Source of the DNA: Glomus cerebriforme
Taxonomy: Eukaryota; Glomeromycota; Glomeromycetes; Glomerales; Glomeraceae
Length of the DNA stretch: 64,000 nucleotides
Direction of reading: 5' to 3'
NCBI GenBank assembly: GCA_003550305.1
Contig: QKYT01000052.1
Coordinates: 144,014 to 208,013, forward strand
Every line of letters starts with the position of its first letter. Positions within the stretch are counted from its first letter, which is position 1. Made by a program: the position numbers and the translations under genes. Below are positions 23,710 through 36,841 of the stretch, in pieces. Under the pieces are notes generated by a model that was not told where the DNA came from, searched no databases, and was given only the letters and a program-made list of their open reading frames with translations.

Positions 23710-25207
23710 TGCTGTACCTATATTTCTCAATTAAAAGCCTTAATAATCTTGGATAAATATATCAATAATTATTATTACTACTTGTCCAGTTTTTGAAATT
23801 TTTCTGAACTCGTTTCGCATTACAAGTATGACATCAATATAATGTATTGCATTTTTTTTACAGCTCATGCCTTCTTTGCTAATTCAAACAGATCAATGGA
23901 AATTCTTAAAATATTTTTTTTTTATTAAAAAAGAATCTATATACCGTAAATCGACTTCAATAAATTTTACTAAAGTTTCTCATTTTTAATTATAATCACA
24001 AAACGAGTTACCAGAATCTTAATTTAATCAGGTACTTTGTCATTAACTCATTATGCCTGAGAACTCGTGTAATTCTTTCTGTCATTCCAGCTTCTTACAC
24101 ACTTGTAACTAATATTTCTATTGTTTTCTCTTAAAATGTTTTTATCAATATAGAAAGAGTGCAGGAACTTAATATTTTTTAAAAGAATTAAATATAACAA
24201 AAGGTAATTATAAAATTATAAAAAAAATTAATGATGCATATTTATTTATTTTTTATATTCATATCTACTAAGGGTAATCTATTGGATATACATCTAATAA
24301 TTAAATATATTTATTAATTACTGAAAATTGTATCAAGCTCAGCAGACAAACAAGATTGGCATCATCTTCGAGAAGTTAAGCTGTCCTTTTGAAATCTGCC
24401 GCCTTAATTAGATTTAAAATTATTTCAATAAAAAATAAACTATAAATTGAAAAAATTCAAATGTTAAAATCATATTATTAAACATAATAAAGATTTTTAT
24501 AAAAGAATATCGATATAGCTATACTTTTTGATAAGTTGGAACCAATGAGCATTGTCAATAAAATTTTACCAATTCAAAATATTTGTACATAATTAGAACA
24601 TCATTTATTTAAATGAAAAAGAATATCCGTTCCTAAAACAATTAATCGCATTTGTTTATTGATATAAAACTTGTGTTACTATTAAATGATATTTAGTCAT
24701 CAGTCATCACGCAAAGTACTTTCAGCGAAATCTAAAAATAAAAAACGGAATAATGTCCGAAAGGTGAAATCTTAAAAATCATCAAATCAAAATACTGTAT
24801 ATTTATTTTATAACTATGATTTTATTATTAATATAAATCTTTTTTTTTTTAATTTAGGTTTCCTCACTCTGAATACTTGATTTTTGGAATCTATAACTTT
24901 TGTGGTGTTTTCGTTTGGACAGTCAGGTCTGATCAAACGGAATTTCCATGAATATTATAAATACCAAAGGAAGATTCTTTTAGACTTAAAAAATGTCTAA
25001 ATAACTTTCATTGATCCCTTTAAATTAAAATGAATATTATTCTTATCCATAAAAGTATTTCCATTTACTTTCCGAGATATCGCGATCATACTTTTATCAT
25101 CCCATACTTATTACATCAATGATATGATTAAATTTAAAAACTTGCAAAAATTCTTTTCCCTTTCTTCTTTCTAAAACTTATCAACCCATTATAAAATCTA
25201 ATCAAAG

Positions 25208-25483
25208 ATGAAAAAAGACTTTTTATTATTTTATACAGGATTTTTATTAGGAGTTATCACCACCTATTTTGTGATGAAGGTTAGTAGTAATAAATTAAAA
25301 TAATTTCTTTTCAAGTAATATAAAGATTATAAACCTAATAATCCTTTTTATCATTATTATTATTCTTTAAAGCCAAAAAAATCCTCCAAATCTAAGAAAT
25401 CTCGAAAACAATTATTAACGACATCCATCGAAGAAAATTTACAAGAATCGGATGGTTCTCTCCTCGTTAAAAGTGAAATTTAG
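25208..25483 (+). CDS. small single-pass membrane protein, 60 aa
   Basis: Two exons, 25208-25279 and 25373-25483, join in phase 0 to 60 aa. Residues about 5-23 (FLLFYTGFLLGVITTYFVM) form one membrane helix. It is followed immediately by a basic PKKSSKSKKSRK stretch and an acidic tail (EENLQESDG). By the positive-inside rule the tail would face the cytosol. No family recognised. Intron ends are canonical (AAG|GTTAGT ... TTTAAAG). The small size means the call rests on the membrane helix and in-frame splice. Confidence 0.5.
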
Positions 25484-25989
25484 ATACTACGTTCTCACCT
25501 GTTTTATGTACGAAATATTATGAATTTTATTTTATTTTTTGATTGTTTGAAAAAAAAACAAATATTCATATAATATTTCCTTTTTTTTTTTTTCTATTCT
25601 AGCAACGATTTACCTATATATATATCAATGATCTTTTAGATGGGTTGATTTCTCTATTACTATACTGTGTAATAAATGGATCACGTCATTAATTAATAAT
25701 AAATTTATAGAACTTTTAAAGATGGTTTATTTGAATTGTATCTTGTCAAATTACAAATAAAAAATCTTCGACGCGATTCCTTAATAAAATTACAGCGTGA
25801 TCCACGTGGTTAAATATATATTTTTTTTGAATTTAACAATTTAGCGATTCCGATAGTTTAAAAAAAAAAAAAAATACTCGACAATTTTTACTGCTTAAAC
25901 ATTAAAGAATAAAGATATATCTTAGGTGTAAAATTTTTTTATTATTTGATTGAATTAAATAAATTTGAATTCTTTCATTTCTTTAATTA
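25484..25989. other. intergenic, nothing recognised
   Basis: AT-rich sequence between the 60-aa gene and the 3' end of the bisphosphate nucleotidase gene. Two A/T homopolymer runs; no open frame. Confidence 0.5.
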
Positions 25990-27479
25990 TTATTTATTAA
26001 AGTGCTTGCTGCACGCTTCAATAATTTTAGGATGTATTTTAGGATGAGCAACTACAATTCCTTTGTTAGCTTTTAAAGTTCTTCCTAAAGAAAAATCTAA
26101 TGGTTTAGAGTTTATATCTGAAACTTTACCACCAGCTTCTTGAACCAAAATAAATCCAGTTGCATGATCCTATTATGTAATTAAAACATTTTCAATTAAT
26201 ATTACTTAATTATACTTGAATACATAAAAAGTAAAATTATATATACCCATATATTTTCTTCATAATCAGCACGAGTTGGTAAGCGTAAATAAATATTAGC
26301 ATCACCTCTAGATACTGCAGCATATTTGCATTGACTATCCATACGAAGAGGTGGTTTAGTTATACCAAGAATTGAAGCAATTTGTGCAGCATCACCATGA
26401 GATGAATGTAATACTTCAACTGATTCACAAAATGTCGCTTCTGATACCGAAGAAATATCGGCAAAATGAATTTGTGTTTCCTCCGTTGAAGACAATGCTC
26501 TCTATTTATATTAATAATTTAATAATTTTTTTTTTAAAAAGAAAAAGAAAAAAAAAAAGTACTAGAATACTAAAAATTATATATACTTGAAAAGCTCCTT
26601 GTCCTCTTTCTGCAATAAATAGGCACCCTCTTTCCCCTTCAGGATTATTAAAATCTACAGGTAAATTAGGGCATCCCATAACTCCTAATTGTACATTACC
26701 ACCTACAATCAATGCTAAACAAATTGCATATTGTTCTCCACGTACAAATCCTTTGGTACCATCAATTGGATCAAGTGTCCACATTCCTAAAAGAAATATA
26801 TTTTAAGTACTCATATAGTAAATCAAATAGAGATAATATTTACGAACTTTCTTGTGAACCACCGGGATGAGATCCTCGATCAATAGCATCCAATAACTTT
26901 TGCACAAAAAAAAATAGATTTAAAATCAACCAAAGAAAAATTATATCTTGTTTCCGAATCAATTATTATAATACCTTTGTTTCATCTAATGGTTCATCCA
27001 ATACAGAATTAGCTAAAGAAAGAACCTTTTCTCTTAATTCTTTTCCTGCATCACCACGTAAAGCTTCAGAATCTTCTTCTCCGACAATTGGATCATTCGG
27101 AAAAGACTTATATAAAATGGTATTCACTACAGCTTGTGCACTAAAATCACCAACTGCAAAATAAAATAAATTTGCTTATTAAACAAAAAAAAAAAAAATA
27201 TATATATTTTTTCTCAATAATATTATAAAAGTTATGTACTTGTTACTGGGGACTTGTCTTTTTTGGTTATTGTCTCATTTTTAACAAGTTTTTTGAACAC
27301 TTCTTGACAAACTTTACTTGCTTGTAAAACTGCATTAATAGCAACATTACGTTCTGCTGCAAATACTATTCCAAAAAAAAATAAAATAAAATAAGATAAA
27401 TCAAACAAGTTATAAATTAAAATGGTTTTATATTATTATCCTGTATAGGATGAAAAATAATTAAACTACCTGACATCAT
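25990..27479 (-). CDS. MET22: 3'(2'),5'-bisphosphate nucleotidase (HAL2/MET22 type)
   Basis: Seven exons close to 332 aa: 27479-27470 (10 nt), 27365-27240, 27153-26975, 26896-26848, 26786-26587, 26501-26247, 26169-25990. The enzyme converts PAP to AMP in sulfate assimilation and is the lithium/sodium-sensitive Hal2/Met22 of yeast. Metal-binding signatures of the inositol-monophosphatase superfamily are complete: VGEED, then LDPIDGTKGF, then WDHATG formed across the exon 6/7 junction. The N-terminal FAAERNVAINAVLQAS and KSPVTIGDFSAQAVV segments are typical of this subfamily. Exon 4 uses a weak donor (A|GTTCGT) needed to keep SQERMWTLDPIDGT in frame. It is divergent to the fucosyltransferase-like gene. 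Confidence 0.93.
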
Positions 27480-27831
27480 GAATAATAAAAAAAAATTTTG
27501 AAAAAAATTTTGGGAAAAATGCGAAATTACGAAATATTTTTTTAAAAAAAACTTATGATCGATTTTACACTTACCAAGAAAGAATAGAATTATTTTTGTA
27601 CGAATTACTTAATTTGTGCTTGTAATTATAAAAATTAATTAAAATATCGGACATAAACTTCATATGGTAAAATTTGTGTTATCATTTCCGTATATTAACC
27701 CACACATTTTGGCTGATTACCATTTTTTTCTTTTTCAAGGTCAATTTAAAGTTGCACCAATTTTTATTAAGAACCTTCATAATATAAGAGAAACCCATTT
27801 TTTTAAAAGAATATCCTCAAATTTTTCAATA
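27480..27831. promoter_or_regulatory. shared upstream region, nucleotidase / glycosyltransferase
   Basis: A 352-bp divergent intergenic region. An in-frame extension of the plus-strand gene (27664-27831) is treated as 5' UTR. No specific element recognised. Confidence 0.35.
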
Positions 27832-29193
27832 ATGAGTCAAAGATATTTCCTCTTTATTATAACATTTCTTATAATTTATCTTGCAGTTTTATATTTAATA
27901 ATTTATTTTCCACTTAGTGGACAAATTTCTAATGAAATATCATATAAAGAAAAAACATCCCAATTAAATACTCTTTCATGTTTTGATTCAAACGACCTTA
28001 ATGAAGAAAAATATATGACATATTTACCACATAGTGGATTTAATAATCAAAGGATTAGTCTTGAGAATGCTATTTTCTTATCATGGGTATTAAATCGTAC
28101 ATTGATTATGCCACCAATTCTTTTAACTAAGAAATCTATTATTCCACATCGTCCGTTTAATATATTATATAGAATGTTAAATGGTAATTTGACACAAAAT
28201 ATGATTACATGTAAAAGAAGAGGAGTTGAAGATAAAAGTTGTATGTTTACACAATTAGATTGGGAAGAATTGATGAATTTTAAATTTATAAAAAAAAACA
28301 TTCGATACATTCATCGTGAAGATCAAAATTTGGATGTAAATGAACTTTATTCCTTTTTAAAAATTAAGGATCCTGAAAGTCAAGTTTTTACTTTAGCCGA
28401 AGAAACGAGATATGATTTTCAATTTTATGATGATGAAAATATTTCTAAAGTATCAGATGATCAATTTGATCATTTAATTCATATATGTTCTTTACAAAGA
28501 CGTAAAGAAAAACTTATACATTTTGGATCAATTTATCATCTAAATAGGTTTAATTTAAAATATAAAGAAAATATCAAATTTCTTAAATCTGTTAGAGAAA
28601 ATATGATAATTAATCATCCTGTTTTACTTAATATTGGAGAAAAAATATCTGAACAATTAGGTGGATTAGGGTCATACATTGGTATACATTTAAGATTAGG
28701 AGATAATGGTTTTGATAAAAAATTTGGAGCAAAAGCAGAAGAGAATGTGAATCTCGTTTTAACAAAATTATCAAATGAATTTGAATCTGATGTTCCATCA
28801 TCAACTTCATTAGATGAAATCGAAGTTTCAACAAATAATTTGGTTCCTACAAAAAATATGATAGAATCAGAGAAATGTATACGATCAATTTCTCCAGAAC
28901 AACGTCATTATCCAATAATTTATCTTGCTAGTGATAAACCTCGTAATGATGTTAGATTCAAGAAATTTTTTAGAGAATTTCCTTGCGTATTTATGTTATT
29001 TTCAAATTTTGAAAAATATTTAGATCAATTGAAAGGAGTCAAAAATCCAAGAGATGGCGCTTTATTATATAGATATTTTGTTCCTTTGATTGATGGAATT
29101 GTAGCCGCAAGAGGTTTTAAATTTGTTGGTACACCTGAAAGTACTTTTTCAGATTACGTTGCAAGATTACATGAATATTGGGTTGGATCTTAA
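27832..29193 (+). CDS. O-fucosyltransferase-like glycosyltransferase, type II membrane
   Basis: An intronless frame. I start at MSQRYFLF (27832, 453 aa) because a signal anchor (FLFIITFLIIYLAVLYLIIYF) follows at once. The frame is open upstream to 27664 and could start there. Acceptor-type motifs of the GDP-fucose O-fucosyltransferase superfamily are present: SGFNNQRISLENAIFLSWVLNR near the N-terminus of the lumenal part, and IGIHLRLGDNG further on, with a C-terminal YLASDKPR/DGALLYRYFVPLIDGIVAARG region. It probably acts in the Golgi or ER lumen on glycoproteins or glycans. The acceptor cannot be told from sequence. It lies 352 bp from the divergent nucleotidase start. Confidence 0.8.
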   Translation: MSQRYFLFIITFLIIYLAVLYLIIYFPLSGQISNEISYKEKTSQLNTLSCFDSNDLNEEKYMTYLPHSGFNNQRISLENAIFLSWVLNRTLIMPPILLTKKSIIPHRPFNILYRMLNGNLTQNMITCKRRGVEDKSCMFTQLDWEELMNFKFIKKNIRYIHREDQNLDVNELYSFLKIKDPESQVFTLAEETRYDFQFYDDENISKVSDDQFDHLIHICSLQRRKEKLIHFGSIYHLNRFNLKYKENIKFLKSVRENMIINHPVLLNIGEKISEQLGGLGSYIGIHLRLGDNGFDKKFGAKAEENVNLVLTKLSNEFESDVPSSTSLDEIEVSTNNLVPTKNMIESEKCIRSISPEQRHYPIIYLASDKPRNDVRFKKFFREFPCVFMLFSNFEKYLDQLKGVKNPRDGALLYRYFVPLIDGIVAARGFKFVGTPESTFSDYVARLHEYWVGS

Positions 29194-29976
29194 TGTAAAG
29201 TAATAACAGATAATAGATTAATTACAATTATAAATAATTTTAATAATCCTAGTATAATTTTTTTTTCTTTGAATTGAACAATAAAATCTATATTAATAAT
29301 AATCTTAATATATTAAATCATGATCTTTTTTTATTTGTGAATTGTTATCGTCAAAGTTATTATGTTGCATCCAACCATACAGTATCTATAATATCAAATA
29401 CACGTGTTACCGCAATGTTGGTCTAACATCGGGATATACGTCGATGACTCGATGTATTCTTTGTCGCACATCCAATATATTGTGTAATTATTATTTTAAA
29501 GTACTTGAAAAATTTCTTGCGGTCCTAATAACCAATTTTAATTCAAGATTTTGAGAAGATTCTCAATTCTAAACAAAAAAAAAAAAAAAATATGAAAAGA
29601 ATCGAGAGTTTATACATATAAAGTGATTCTTTTCCTAAATGAGATGACTATTATCGTTACATAATAAGTTTAGCCAATGAAAATAAAGGTGGAAGAAAAC
29701 AAGCTATACGATATAAAGTATATTATTATACGTAACAATGAAACTTTACCTATATGGGATTTGCAGTTTGCCTAATGCATGAATGTATGATTTTCTACCG
29801 TTTGAAAATTTTTTATAAAAAACACTCACAATTAACCATATAAAACTAATTGTTTATTATGATTTTTAAATGATTTACAACAAATTCACATGTAAATTTT
29901 AATTTAAATAGTCCCGATGTTTTTCTGAAAATTTTCCCCTGGATTTCTTAAATTTGAATGTTGTTTTTTTCTTCTC

Positions 29977-30009
<33 letters not shown>

Positions 30010-30039
30010 CCTAAAAAACTAAAAAACATAATTTCCAAT
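29194..30039. other. intergenic, nothing recognised
   Basis: AT-rich spacer between the glycosyltransferase and P450 genes, with a long T/A homopolymer junction at about 29979-30010. The 70-codon frame at 29342 shows no domain. Confidence 0.5.
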
Positions 30040-31997
30040 ATGTGTTTAATTACATTTCTTTTATTTATATATACGATTTATTATTATTATAAATATTCTA
30101 AAAGAAAAAATCCTTTGCCTGGTCCATTACCATTACCATTTATTGGTAATTTATATCAATTAGGATTTTTAAAGGAGGATAAAAAAATTTCTAATAAATT
30201 TATTCAAGAATTATTTTCTAATTATGGAGATATATTTGAAACTTATTCTTTTAACGAAAGGATCATTTGGATCAATAGGATTGATTTAGCGGAAAAATTT
30301 TTATATGTTAATAATATGAAATCGACGAATTCAATCATTAACGATGAAAAATTGGAATATAATTATTTTCATTTAAGGAATAAAAATGAAATTAAAGAAT
30401 TAAAGATTAATGAAATGGGAATTTATCATAATCGTGAATATAGTTCATGGAAATTTCATAGGAATGTTCTTATAAAATGTGTCACGTTACCTAAATTTTT
30501 AAAAGAAATTGTAATGGAATTACAAGAACAATTTAAAGAATTAGAGAATTATTGGAATGATATAGAATCTGTAGATTCATATTCAAATAATCATGATTCA
30601 ATTCAAAATGGTTCAAGTAAAAAAGAAAACGGTTCAACAAATAACAAATTTATTAATAATAATGATGATGTAGATAAAATGATTAAAATTATTGATATAT
30701 CAAAATGGATAAATTGTTTTACTTTAGATATATTTCTACAATCAATCACAAGAGAGAAATCTTTTTCAATGGCAAATTATTTTAATCAAATTATGAAAGA
30801 TGAAAATAAATTAAAAGGAATCGAACCTATTCTAGATAAAAGTGATTTATTTATTAATAAATTTAAAAATAGTTTATGGTTATCCAATCAATTGAATTCT
30901 AAATTAATTGGTTTACCTAAATTTTTTAATAATTTCTTTCTAGGTAATGTATAAATTTTTTACTTTTTAATTTTTTTATGTATATATATATATATTATTT
31001 AAAATATTACTAATTTAAATTTATTTAATTCTAGTTTATAAATTATATTATAGAAAATATTTTAATGATTATTGGTTATTTCACGAATCTTTATTAAAAA
31101 TCGTTCAAGCGCGTAGATCTGAAATTTCAAAGTTTCCAAAAGAACAAGATTTAAAAGCTGATGCGTTAACTTCTTTTATTAATTATGGTACAAAAAATGA
31201 CGAGGGACGTGCGTTAACAGATGATGAAGTAGTTTTTATGATGAAAGATTTAATAGGTGAAGGTATTGGCACGGTAAAATCATAATTTTAACAATTTTGT
31301 CTTTATAAATTTTATTTATTTATTTATTAACGAAAAATTTTCCCTTTATCATCTTTAGATCTCAAATACATTTAGTTATATAATTTATTATATGTGTAGA
31401 TATCCAAAAATAAAATATCGTATGATGGAAGAAATTGATTCATTAAATAATAATAATAATCATCAAACCGATACATTCACATATTTCATTTTAGCTAAAT
31501 TATATTATTGTGAAGCGGTTATTAAAGAAGTATCAAGAATATATCCAGTACATCCATTAACTTCAAGAATATTAAATGAAAAAGAGAATATTGGTGGTTA
31601 TACATGGGATATTGGTCAAATGGTTTATATTAATTTACATGCTATACATAATCATAAATTTAATTGGAAAAATCCTGAAGAATTTGATCCTGAAAGATTT
31701 TTATATTTAGAGGAAAAAAAGGAGGAGGAAAAAGAATTAAATGAGAAAGATTTTATCGAAAATTCTTTTTTTAGAAAAGAATACAAGGATCCTTTATACA
31801 CGTTTGGTATAGGATTAAGATCTTGTCCTGCTAAAGATTTAGCTATGATAATACTTAAAACTATGGTGGTCATGTTCTTGAGAAATTACGATGTTATTTT
31901 AATGGATAAAAATACAAAACCTCAAATTAATTATAATAATATGTTAAATAATTGTGAAGAATTAAACGTTAAAATTAGGCCTAGAAATAAATATTAA
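30040..31997 (+). CDS. cytochrome P450 monooxygenase
   Basis: Three exons, 30040-30943, 31035-31273 and 31359-31997, close to 593 aa. An N-terminal membrane anchor (LITFLLFIYTIYYYY) is followed by the proline-rich hinge PLPGPLPLPFIGNL, as in ER-bound P450s. The I-helix region is GEGIGTIS. The K-helix ExxR is E438-V-S-R441. FDPERF is at 490-495. The haem-binding loop is FGIGLRSCPA (F530 to C537, cysteine thiolate ligand). It is longer than a typical P450 (about 500 aa) because of Asn/Ser/Lys-rich insertions around residues 175-215 and a Glu/Lys-rich insert before the haem loop. Substrate unknown. Confidence 0.93.
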
Positions 31998-32969
31998 TCA
32001 AAAATAAAGAGAATCATTATCAAATTTTTTAAATTGAAATTTTTTTTTTTAAAAAAATAAATAATATTATTACACATAATTATTACACTCGCGGATTATC
32101 CGTTCGACTGTTCTCGACTGCTCGTCTTATACTTTTTAAAATGTATTATTTTTTAGTGCAAATATATCGTTTTTTTTGATTGAGACGACCTATTTGTCAC
32201 AACAATGCATAATATAAAATAAATATTATGCAGTACGAGTGTCAATTAAAGTGTGACGATTAATGCAGTGGACTTCACGCATTTTTGGTAAGATTATTTT
32301 TTTTTTGGAACGTAAGACTATCTATAAACATATTAGTTGATTCGTTCAAACCGCTAGAGTACAATTTTATAGTTGATAATATCGAAGACATTTTGTATAA
32401 AATCCGCGTGCAATTAAAATGATTTGTCATGTAATTGGAATTATCCAACATCTGAATGATCTGATATCGTTGTATTTATTATCTTTGCAAAATTGTTCAA
32501 TATGCTGTATTCAAATGTTTATGGGAACTTTAAATAAAAAAGTCTGAATGATGTGAGAATGGCTCTATTTGCTTAATTAGTAACCTCATCTGACGTATAT
32601 ACTGTACAATATGTTCAATGCTGGAATAATTGACTACATGAATCAATTTAAAATATAATAATTTCGAATTTAGGTATTATATTTTTTGAAAAAGTTCTTA
32701 TATAATGCATAAAATAGTTTCAATAAATTAAATTGATTGATTCTGGTCCATAACCTATTTAAAGTGAATTATACAGGAATGACGCGCACTTAATTTTGTT
32801 CGTGGAACTTGAAAAAGGAAAATAAATCTATGAAATGCGAATATAATTTTTATTGATTATATATTGATATGATTTTAAGTACAATATGTTAATATATAAG
32901 TATAAATACATCAGTGTTTGATATTACTTAATTATACAGTATTCTATGTAATAAATATATAAAAATACA
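31998..32969. other. intergenic between convergent genes, nothing recognised
   Basis: AT-rich 3'-3' spacer between the P450 and PLAC8 genes. CGTTCGACTG/CTCGACTGCTCG near 32100 is a short imperfect direct repeat. Confidence 0.5.
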
Positions 32970-33902
32970 TTAATTTAAGAGGTATGGCCTTGCGCTAGCC
33001 TCGCGAGATTCTTGTATTAAAGCACAACAACCGAAGCATAAATGAGTACAACAATCGCCCAATCCAGTTCCCTAAAGAAAAATTAATGTTTAATATTTAA
33101 TAATTTTTTTTTTTAAAAAAAAATTTCAATTTTGATAAAAAGAACTTCAAATATTTACATCAATATTATATTTAGATCTCATTTCGTTACGATGCATTGC
33201 ACCAAGAATGCAACCTAAATTGAGACATTGAGCACAACAATATAAGAGAGCATTTCCTGTACATGAACTTGGATCGTTATTTAATTTTCCTTTACTTTCT
33301 CCCTATAAATTATTAAAAGAAATTAAATTATTAAATTTTTTGTTTTTACAATTTTTTTTTTTTTTTTAAAGTAAAAAAATATTTTTGGACTTACATAAGT
33401 GACACAAGGACAACAAGTAGTTTTGAAACCTAAAATGATAAATTATTCGTTAAATTCGATCGAATCATAATTACATTAAAAAAAAATAAGCACCGCATTA
33501 AAATATGATTTTAAAATTACATAATCCCAAATCTGCAAAGCAATCAAATAAACCAAACTTCCATTCTTTTGGAGTGCCTTCAAATGCAACTTTTTCTTTA
33601 ACAGCAGTTTGAGAATTCATTTGCATTGTAGGAGAATACATTTGAGGTTGTTGTTGCTGTTTTGGTTGAACACTTCCTTGATGTTGAGAATAACCTTCTT
33701 GTTGTTGCTGCTGTTTAGGTTGAACATTTCCTTGATATTGAGAATAACCTTCTTGTTGTTGCTGCTGTTTAGGTTGAACATTTCCTTGATATTGAGAATA
33801 ACTTTCTTGTTGTTGTTGTTGTTGTTGTTGCTGTTGCTGTTGTTGGATATATCCACCTTGTTGCTGTAGAGCAAATCCTTGTTGAAGATATTGATAAGAC
33901 AT
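32970..33902 (-). CDS. PLAC8-family cysteine-rich protein with polyQ N-terminus
   Basis: Four exons, 33902-33521, 33429-33395, 33302-33159 and 33071-32970, close to 220 aa. The N-terminal half is low complexity: a run of Gln followed by three tandem copies of a roughly 20-residue unit (GYSQYQGNVQPKQQQQQ). The C-terminal half is a PLAC8 domain: WKFGLFDCFADLGLC, TTCCPCVTYG, a cysteine-rich YCCAQC helix, RSKYNID and LGDCCTHLCFGCCALIQESRE. PLAC8 proteins are plasma-membrane-associated and include plant cadmium-resistance and cell-number regulators; the fungal role is uncertain. The Gln run and tandem unit are prone to length polymorphism. Confidence 0.9.
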
Positions 33903-34739
33903 AATATTTTTATAAGAATTAAAGTTAAAGGAATGAAAATTTTTATCTTTTGTTAATTTATTTATTTGTTTTTTTTGAAATTCATCGATTTTATATCATT
34001 TTATGATAAATATCATAATGACAAACAAAGAAGGGGAAATTCCTACATTTTAAAACTTCAACAAAAAAAAAATAATAAATCCTTATTACTAAATAAACTC
34101 AATAAGTAATAAAAGTTTTTACGAAATAATGATGTACAAAATCCAAATTTATCGTATTCCTCATATTTTTATTTAAACATTTAACACTTTTAGGGAATAA
34201 AGAAAATTTGTAAATAACGACAAAGTAGCACAAAGTAGTACCGCATGGTATGAAGGAAGGCTTCGATGGAAATTTTAATTAAACTAACATGAAAAATATT
34301 TTATTCTATTACAAACATTCCGTGAGAGTTTCTAATCATTATTACATGACATAGAAATGCACTGTTATCTAAGATCCTTTTTTTCCATACTTTTTTAACT
34401 ACATTTAGAAAATGATACGAATCGTGCTTAAAATGTAAATCTAACCAAATTTATAACTAGTGATTTTTGAAATCCACTAAAAATAGGTTGAAAGATTTTA
34501 TGTTATATAAACAAATAATATATGTAGCATTGTACAAAATGAATTAAACGGGGGGAACCGATATTTATTTAATAAAAACTTCTGGCGCAGCAGATTATAT
34601 TAGATTAGCGTTTATTTAGAATATATAAAAAAAAAGAACAAATTATATTGCCTATTTAAAATCTAAATAAAGAGAATTATAAAAAAAAATTATTTTAAAT
34701 TAATTTACTGTAAAATGAAAAGTAATATTATCTTTTGAT
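33903..34739. other. intergenic, nothing recognised
   Basis: AT-rich spacer upstream of the PLAC8 gene and downstream of the chitin deacetylase gene. No open frame. Confidence 0.5.
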
Positions 34740-35775
34740 TTATGGACCGGTCTTATCAGTTTCTGTACAAACCCAAGTATTATCTCTCTTTCCTGGAGCT
34801 TGGATTTTTTGATACCATTTATTGGGATCACTAATACCCAAACATTGACCAACAGTTGTAATTTTAAATTTTCTATTTTGCATAAGTTTAAAAGCTTTTG
34901 GAGCCATATTGGTAGCAGTATTCTTAATAGTATCATGGTTTAAAACGATATGAGCATGTGGTGGTGGAGAAGCTTTTTTATAAACATCTAAAGATTGTGC
35001 GGTAGTTCTGCCTTGCCAATCATTCGTATCAGTATCCCAAACTATTGCAGTATATCCTAATTCTGTTAATGTACTCATAACCAAATCACTGTCAACTCCA
35101 GAACCAAATGGTGGACGAATGAATTTTGGAACAACTCCAATAATTTTTAAAAAGGCTTCTTCAAGTTTTTTTACTTGATATACGATTTGTTCTTTGGTAA
35201 GCGTTGCAAGATCGGGATGTGACCATGTATGATGGGCTATTTGATGTCCTTCCCTCTTTGCACGGATTAATACATCTGCCAAATCATAAATACATCCAAA
35301 GTTATTTCCATTAATAAAGAATGTTGCTTTAACATCCATTGCTTTCAATGAATCTAATAATGTATGTGTAAACTAAATAAAAAGAAGGGAAACTTTTTAG
35401 TGAAATGTTTAAAAATTTTTTTTTTTTAAAAAAAAAAAGGTTTACAATACTTACTTTAGAAGGACCATCATCAAATGTAATGGCTACGGTACCAGGTTCC
35501 TTGCATGTGGTAATAGCGCTAACTTTAGGAGGTGAAGTTGTTGGAGGTGTTCCTGAAGCTGGTGAACCGCATGTTCCAAAACTTGTTTGACATCCCGCAC
35601 CACAGTAGTCTGTTGAACTACCACAAAATCCGAATTGCGAACAACATAGACTACCACAATTTTGATTTTTTCCAATCGCTCCACATGTACCATCTAAAGT
35701 TTGTCCACTGACGAAGATAAATTCAGATGAACAAACTAAGAAAACTGTTAAAATCAAAAGATTGAATTTTTTCAT
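34740..35775 (-). CDS. secreted chitin deacetylase with hevein-type chitin-binding domain
   Basis: Two exons, 35775-35455 and 35372-34740, join in phase 0 to 317 aa. A signal peptide (residues 1 to about 24) precedes a type-1 chitin-binding (hevein) domain at about 30-70 with eight cysteines (CGAIGKNQNC ... CCSQFGFCG ... YCGAGC), then a Pro/Ser/Thr linker. The NodB polysaccharide deacetylase domain has its motifs: TFDDGP (100-105), HTWSH (155-159), RPPFG (193-197), DTDTNDW and the final LNHD histidine. The enzyme removes acetyl groups from chitin to give chitosan in the wall or extracellular space. In mycorrhizal fungi this is often proposed to reduce chitin recognition by plants; that link is general knowledge, not shown here. 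Confidence 0.95.
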
Positions 35776-36841
35776 ATTGTAAGAAAGGATAATATTAAAG
35801 GAAGGATATTATTAAAGAGAGGATAATATTAAAGGGATAGATATTAAGGATATCTCTCTCAAGTTTATAACGGGAGAGGATAAAAAAAGGAGGGAAAAGG
35901 ATAATGAATCGAAAAGGAGAGGAATGAATTAAATAAAAAGGGAATAAGACAAGAATTTATATTCATTTTACGTTACAAATTTCTTCATACGATTTTAACA
36001 ATTTTTTCGATTATCAATTTTTGGTAAATAAATTAATGATATTTTTAGCATATTAACATATGTAACAGTAGAATTTTTATTTGTTTTTAACCATGACTGT
36101 GTAAAATACATGTTTTAACCAATATCAATGACGCATTGCGTTTTTGTTATACACTAAATAAATTATTATTATTAATATTGCAACTTTAAAGTCTTTAATG
36201 CATAACTTATGGATCGTACATGTAATACGTTATAGTACAGAAAAGGATCGATCATATTCCCGTCCCGCACGAATGAATAATTGACATTTTCATCTGCTTT
36301 TTCTATTTTTGGAAATTGTGTATAAAATGCACATAATCACTTAGTATGGTTGTAACTTTGTAGGCCTTCTTTTAATGTTATCATGAAATATATTAAAAAT
36401 GTGTAATTATTAAAAACTATATTAACGTACGAAAATATAATGAAGGTCACACCCGATCGAACGTAAAGACTATTCTAAGTCCTAACAGCCGTAAGAACAT
36501 GACAACATGCCGGTTTGTTGATTTGTTTGTATAAAAATAAATTTTCTAGACAAATTTGGCGAAAATTTGTAACACAATTAATTTTCTTAATAATTAACCT
36601 GTCATCATTTGCCACGCACCAATTTTGGTTCCCATCTGTTAAATGAAGAAAAAACTGGGAAAATCGGTGTTACATAGTACCGTCTCGCTTAACTATACTA
36701 GATTAGGAGATAATCAAAACCAATTTATGATAAACACATTTTCGGAAACTCAAAGTTCATTCAAAAAAAAAACTTCTACCTTTCTTTATATTAATTTCTT
36801 ATTTTTGACACCATTAATTTCAAATAAACCAATTTAAAAGC
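35776..36841. other. intergenic between divergent genes
   Basis: Purine-rich GGATAATATTAAAGG repeats at about 35785-35850 sit just upstream of the deacetylase start and could be 5' UTR. The 64-codon frame at 36643 has no domain. Nothing else seen. Confidence 0.45.

Larger units (their letters stand above)
19645..25207. other. 5.5-kb gene-free repeat region
   Basis: No intact gene. It contains a MITE-like element (19682-19825), a 1.1-kb satellite (about 20650-21722), an AACCCGG-rich patch (about 21855-21960), a non-AT-rich island (about 22415-22790), a decayed kinase (about 23245-23545) and another foldback (23603-23709). The frame at 19918-20145 has no domain and is not called. Confidence 0.55.

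Noticed and set aside
34700..34936. 78-codon frame overlapping the chitin deacetylase
   Set aside because: Out-of-frame shadow of the deacetylase coding sequence.
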